Source: Candidatus Hydrogenedentota bacterium (lineage in GTDB: Bacteria > Hydrogenedentota > Hydrogenedentia > Hydrogenedentales > CAITNO01). Taken from it: 10,923 bases of DNA. Position numbers and translations under genes: made by a program. The notes beneath the pieces are model-generated. The model saw nothing but the letters and a program-made list of their open reading frames with translations, made no database searches and was not told the origin of the DNA. The first letter of the stretch is position 1. Each line of letters starts with the position of its first letter. The DNA lies in NCBI GenBank assembly GCA_903822375.1, contig CAIJOU010000799.1:1-10923 (forward strand), in the 5' to 3' direction. Shown piece after piece: positions 8,113-10,923 of this stretch.

Positions 8113-8126
8113 ACGAAGGACAAAGG
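8113..8126 (+). repeat. Left arm of inverted repeat bounding the four-helix-bundle gene
   Basis: ACGAAGGACAAAGG matches the reverse complement of 8531-8544 at 13 of 14 positions. A second, direct copy (AAAGGACAAAGG, 8094-8105) lies 21 nt upstream inside the last codons of the heparinase gene. The arm runs into AGGAGG (8124-8129), the ribosome binding site of the small gene. Confidence 0.7.
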
Positions 8127-8138
8127 AGGAAGGGGGGA

Positions 8139-8576
8139 ATGGAAGGAACACGAAGGGATTTCTGCGGAAGAACATTCGCGTTTTCCGTCAGAATTGTCGA
8201 TGTCTGCACTCGGTTGGGCGGCAAGCCGGGACCGGGCCGAACGCTGGGCAAACAATTGCTTCGCGCGGGAACGTCCATTGGGGCGAACGTCGAAGAGGCC
8301 CAAGGCGGTCAGAGCAGGGCTGATTTCATCTCGAAATACTCCATAGCGCGAAAGGAGGCGCGAGAGGCGCATTGCTGGCTTCGTTTGCTGGCAGCAACCG
8401 GCCTCGAGACGGAAGCCGAATTGGCCCCGCTGATTCAGGAGTGTGGCGAGTTTACGGCGATTCTCACAGCAATTATCAAAAAGGCACAAAGCAACAAGGA
8501 TCAAACCCGAAGATTGGCATCCTATTCTTCCCTTTGCCCTTCGTCCTTCACCATGCATTACACACCGTCACAGTGA
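8139..8576 (+). CDS. Four-helix-bundle protein (23S rRNA IVS-protein / Avd-like family)
   Basis: A 145-aa protein. AGGAGG 9 nt upstream of ATG 8139 supports the start. Signatures of the S23 (IVS-encoded) four-helix-bundle family are FCGRTFAFSVRIVD (8-21), LLRAGTSIGANVEEA (40-54) and DFISKYSIARKEAREAHCW (62-80). The family was named from ORFs in intervening sequences of bacterial 23S rRNA and is structurally related to the Avd accessory protein of diversity-generating retroelements; basic pentameric bundles binding nucleic acid are known for Avd. The molecular role of free-standing copies is unknown. Family members usually end near residue 118. Here a tail of about 27 residues (119-145), including SLCPSSFTM, runs through the right repeat arm and looks like accidental read-through rather than selected protein. 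No reverse transcriptase or variable repeat is visible nearby. Confidence 0.88.
   Translation: MEGTRRDFCGRTFAFSVRIVDVCTRLGGKPGPGRTLGKQLLRAGTSIGANVEEAQGGQSRADFISKYSIARKEAREAHCWLRLLAATGLETEAELAPLIQECGEFTAILTAIIKKAQSNKDQTRRLASYSSLCPSSFTMHYTPSQ
8531..8544 (-). repeat. Right arm of inverted repeat bounding the four-helix-bundle gene
   Basis: CCTTTGCCCTTCGT is the reverse complement of ACGAAGGGCAAAGG and differs from the left arm (8113-8126) at one position. Similarity extends loosely outward (8545-8550 against 8107-8112, 4 of 6). It lies inside the 3' end of the small ORF and encodes part of its atypical C-terminal tail. Confidence 0.7.
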
Positions 8577-8605
8577 CGCCCGGGGGCGCTTCCCGAACGT
8601 CAAAG

Positions 8606-8634
8606 TTGACTTGAACGGATTTTCGCTCTAGTAT
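8606..8634 (+). promoter_or_regulatory. Near-consensus sigma70 promoter for the histidine kinase
   Basis: TTGACT (8606-8611), a 17-nt spacer and TAGTAT (8629-8634) give 5/6 matches at both boxes with ideal spacing. Initiation is expected near 8641, leaving a leader of about 137 nt before GTG 8778. It implies the kinase is transcribed on its own rather than from the enzyme operon. Confidence 0.7.
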
Positions 8635-8640
8635 TCTGGG

Positions 8641-8777
8641 CCTGTGCTCTTCGGGCGCATCGCCCGTTCGGGGCCGGTATCCGGATTGGTGGTTGGTAAC
8701 GCATGCAACGGGGGCGGTGCACTTGTGAGGGTGTGTGACAGAACGGACCCTCACCCTATCGCCCGGGGGCAACTGTA
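8641..8777 (+). promoter_or_regulatory. Structured 5' leader of the histidine kinase mRNA
   Basis: The leader holds several self-complementary elements: CGGGCG/CGCCCG (8652-8657 with 8661-8666), CCGG/CCGG (8674-8677 with 8681-8684), GTGAGGGT/ACCCTCAC (8725-8732 with 8747-8754, 8 bp, 14-nt loop), and an outer GGGCG/CGCCC (8712-8716 with 8760-8764) enclosing the last. The outer stem ends next to GGGGG (8765-8769), the only candidate Shine-Dalgarno for GTG 8778. I could not match it to a known riboswitch class. A 44-codon open frame also runs from GTG 8644 to TAG 8776-8778. Confidence 0.35.
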
Positions 8778-10814
8778 GTGGAATCAAACATTTCGAAGCA
8801 GCCGGGTTCTTACAAGCCAATAACCGTGCGGGATAGAATGGGGCGAAATGTCATTGTTCTTTCCGGTGCGGGAGTTCTCCTGGAAATTGCCGCCAGCGCG
8901 GTGTGCCATCTAATCCGAAAAGATTCGTCCCTGGACGAGTTGCTGAGTCTGACCGCCATGGTGTGCTTCGTCTGGGCGGTACTTCTGTTCCTGCACAGGA
9001 ATGTGAACAACCCGCGGGTCACCGGCTGCACGATTGGGGCCGCCGCGCTGCTCCTGTTCGCGGGTGTGCTGGACGTGGGGCAAAGCATGCGAAGTCTCGA
9101 TGCCTGGCCCATCTTTGACCATCTTTCCCAGTACACCAAGATGCTTCACGACACGTCGGTCACCGGCGGTTTGACACTCCTGCTCGTGAGTCTTGCCCTG
9201 TCCGTGCTGCAGGCGTACCAGGCCCAGTGGCGGCTGGAACTTCAGCACACGGAACTCCTGCGCGAGACAAACGCGCGCGTGCTGCTTGCCTCAGCGGTTG
9301 AGCAGTCGGCCGACTCGATACTGATCACCGATCCCGCCGGCGTCATTCAGTACGTCAACCCGGCCTTTGAGTCTCTGTCGGGCTATTCAAGCGACGAAGT
9401 GATCGGGCAATCGACAACGATTCTCGAAAGCGGAAAACGCGATGCGCAGTATTTCGAGGACTTGTGGAACACCATCTCGCGCGGGGACACATGGCGCGGC
9501 AACTTCATAAACAAGAAGAAAGACGGTTCCCTGTACGAAGTCAACGCGGTCATTTCCTGCGTCCGCGACGACAACGGGGCCATTGCAAGCTACGTTTCGG
9601 CGCAGCACGACATGACGGCACAGATTCACCTGGAGAAGCAACTGCGCCATGCGCAAAAAATGGAGGTCTTGGGGACTTTTGCGGGGCACATCGCGCATGA
9701 CTTCAACAACATCCTGACGCTAATCCTGGGACACAGCGAAATGGCGCTGCGAAAACTGCCTGACAAGGACCCCGTTCGCGGCCACGTCCAGCACATTGAG
9801 AAGGCGGGCCACCGGGCGTCCAAACTCATACGGCAGATGCTGGCCTTTGGCCGTCAGATGGAGCAGGAATGCAGGCCGCTCGCAATGCATCTCGTGGTCA
9901 GGGAGGTGCTTGATCTCCTCAGGGCTTCACTGCCGTCAACCGTGCAGCTCAAGGAAGAGGTGGTGGATTGCGGAATGGTTCTGGCCGACGCCACCCGGAT
10001 TCATCAGGTGGTGATGAACCTCTGCACCAACGCCTTTCAGGCGCTCCCGGACAGGCAGGGGGTGCTGGAGGTGCGTCTGGACGAGGCAAAACTTGGGTCA
10101 GGTTTTGTGCCGGACATCGGGCAACTCGCCCCAGGGACATATGTTCGGCTGAGCGTGCGCGACACGGGGAAGGGCATCGATTCTTCGATACTGCCCCATA
10201 TCTTTGACCCTTTCTTCACCACGAAGAAACCGGGAGAAGGCACCGGGCTGGGGCTGTCAACGGTTCACGGCATTGTGGAGGGATACGGGGGCGGGATTGT
10301 GGTGAAGAGTGCCGGAGGACGGGGCTCCCTTTTCGAAGTGTACCTGCCCAGAGCGGACGGTGCCGTTCAACCGGCCAATCCCGCACAGGAACCATTAACG
10401 GGAGGGTGCGAGCGCATTCTTCTTGTCGATGACAGCGAGGAGATTGCCGAAATGGCGTGCTGCTCGCTCGAGCAGCAGGGATACGCGGTGACCGTCTTCA
10501 GCAGCAGCACCAAGGCCCTGGCGCAGTTCCGTGATTGTCCGCACGAGTTTGACCTCGTCATTACGGATCAGGTGATGCCTCAAATGACCGGCACCGATTT
10601 TGCCTGCGAGCTTCTCGGCATACGCTCCGACCTTCCGATCATCCTGATCAGCGGGTTTGGCCACGGAATGACTTTCGAGCAGGCACGCATGATAGGCATC
10701 TCAGAATGCCTGATGAAGCCCTTTTCAGACAAAACCCTGGGCATGGCCATCAGGCGGGCCCTGAATTCCAAAGACATTCTTCCCGTCGCCAAATCGCCCG
10801 CCCAATTGTCCTGA
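8778..10814 (+). CDS. Membrane PAS-containing hybrid sensor histidine kinase with C-terminal receiver
   Basis: A 678-aa protein. The GTG start is preceded by GGGGG at a spacing of 8; ATG 8838 (residue 21) is an alternative. Four hydrophobic segments (about 25-46, 53-72, 83-100, 128-147) form a membrane sensor with little periplasmic sequence. A PAS domain (~170-285; ITDPAGVIQYVNPAF, then a PAC-like region with DGSLYEVNAVIS) follows. The dimerisation/phosphoacceptor domain has His307 in GHIAHDFNN (HDFNN class), and the ATPase domain has NLCTNA (414-419, Asn418), RDTGKGID (461-468), FDPFF (476-480) and GEGTGLGLS (486-494). The receiver (~545-665) has Asp551/Asp552, phosphoacceptor Asp597, Ser625 and Lys647, all expected residues. 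No output domain is present, so it must act through an unlinked phosphotransfer protein or regulator, or use the receiver for self-control. The signal is unknown. Confidence 0.93.
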   Translation: MESNISKQPGSYKPITVRDRMGRNVIVLSGAGVLLEIAASAVCHLIRKDSSLDELLSLTAMVCFVWAVLLFLHRNVNNPRVTGCTIGAAALLLFAGVLDVGQSMRSLDAWPIFDHLSQYTKMLHDTSVTGGLTLLLVSLALSVLQAYQAQWRLELQHTELLRETNARVLLASAVEQSADSILITDPAGVIQYVNPAFESLSGYSSDEVIGQSTTILESGKRDAQYFEDLWNTISRGDTWRGNFINKKKDGSLYEVNAVISCVRDDNGAIASYVSAQHDMTAQIHLEKQLRHAQKMEVLGTFAGHIAHDFNNILTLILGHSEMALRKLPDKDPVRGHVQHIEKAGHRASKLIRQMLAFGRQMEQECRPLAMHLVVREVLDLLRASLPSTVQLKEEVVDCGMVLADATRIHQVVMNLCTNAFQALPDRQGVLEVRLDEAKLGSGFVPDIGQLAPGTYVRLSVRDTGKGIDSSILPHIFDPFFTTKKPGEGTGLGLSTVHGIVEGYGGGIVVKSAGGRGSLFEVYLPRADGAVQPANPAQEPLTGGCERILLVDDSEEIAEMACCSLEQQGYAVTVFSSSTKALAQFRDCPHEFDLVITDQVMPQMTGTDFACELLGIRSDLPIILISGFGHGMTFEQARMIGISECLMKPFSDKTLGMAIRRALNSKDILPVAKSPAQLS

Positions 10815-10851
10815 AGGCGGCGTTGGCCTCAAGAAGGGCATGCGTTCGTGT

Positions 10852-10923
10852 CTACTGCAACCGCGGCATGGGCAGGCTTTCCCCGTTCAATTGCCGGACC
10901 TGATCTTCGGGCAGATTGATGCC
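10852..10923 (-). CDS. Possible C-terminal end of a minus-strand gene (partial)
   Basis: Reading leftward from the right edge, 23 codons are open and end at TAG (10852-10854), giving a tail with GINLPEDQVRQLNG and ending PMPRLQ. Its composition is protein-like, and the gene would converge on the kinase gene with a 37-nt gap and no visible terminator. The piece is too short to identify, and an open frame of this length can occur by chance. Confidence 0.33.
   Translation of the reverse strand, partial: GINLPEDQVRQLNGESLPMPRLQ

Noticed and set aside
6364..8175. Minus-strand open frame of about 600 codons opposite the heparinase gene
   Set aside because: The heparinase motifs are on the plus strand. 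The minus translation is low-complexity and its first residues come from the boundary repeat.
8139..8576. Diversity-generating retroelement suggested by the Avd-like protein
   Set aside because: No reverse transcriptase, template repeat or variable repeat was seen within the window; the protein fits the wider IVS four-helix-bundle family.
8577..8588. CGCCC/GGGCG inverted repeat as a terminator after the four-helix-bundle gene
   Set aside because: The loop would be only 2 nt and no T-tract follows, so it does not qualify as an intrinsic terminator.

Overview
The window reads as a chromosomal stretch from a GC-rich, Gram-negative-type bacterium. It holds an outer-membrane secretin, several exported carbohydrate-active enzymes with no SusC/SusD pair, a free-standing four-helix-bundle (23S rRNA IVS-protein family) gene, and a PAS hybrid histidine kinase. 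That mix suits the PVC superphylum or neighbouring candidate phyla such as Hydrogenedentota. The taxonomic guess is inference only; no rRNA or marker gene is present.

Layout: (1) 2-952 (+) is the C-terminal part of a secretin (GspD/PilQ superfamily), closed by a strong intrinsic terminator at 973-1001. (2) 1034-2200 (+) is an M28-like protein with membrane helices inserted in the peptidase fold and several expected metal/catalytic residues replaced. (3) 4218-2251 (-) is an exported six-hairpin glycosidase-like protein that converges on the M28 gene. (4) A 204-nt divergent intergenic region holds a hairpin and a plausible sigma70 promoter. (5) 4423-6225 (+) is an exported TIM-barrel glycoside-hydrolase-like protein, followed after 60 nt by (6) 6286-8109 (+), a heparinase II/III-family protein. 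(7) 8139-8576 (+) is a four-helix-bundle protein gene bounded by an imperfect inverted repeat of GAAGGACAAAGG type. The repeat covers the last codons of the heparinase gene and encodes the unusual tail of the small gene. (8) A near-consensus sigma70 promoter at 8606-8634 and a structured leader precede (9) a 678-aa membrane hybrid histidine kinase with no output domain (8778-10814, +). (10) The last 72 nt may be the 3' end of a gene on the minus strand.

The three exported enzymes look like a small polysaccharide-utilisation locus read divergently from one control region. The heparinase-like lyase suggests a uronic-acid-containing or glycosaminoglycan-like substrate, with the two glycosidase-like proteins trimming products; this is inferred from families and neighbourhood. 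The kinase has its own promoter and no linked DNA-binding regulator, so a link to the locus is unproven.

The most notable signals are the repeat-bounded four-helix-bundle cassette, which resembles the organisation of rRNA intervening sequences but lies between protein genes, and the M28-like membrane protein with a degenerate active site. I did not find a clear, complete new defence or mobile system.
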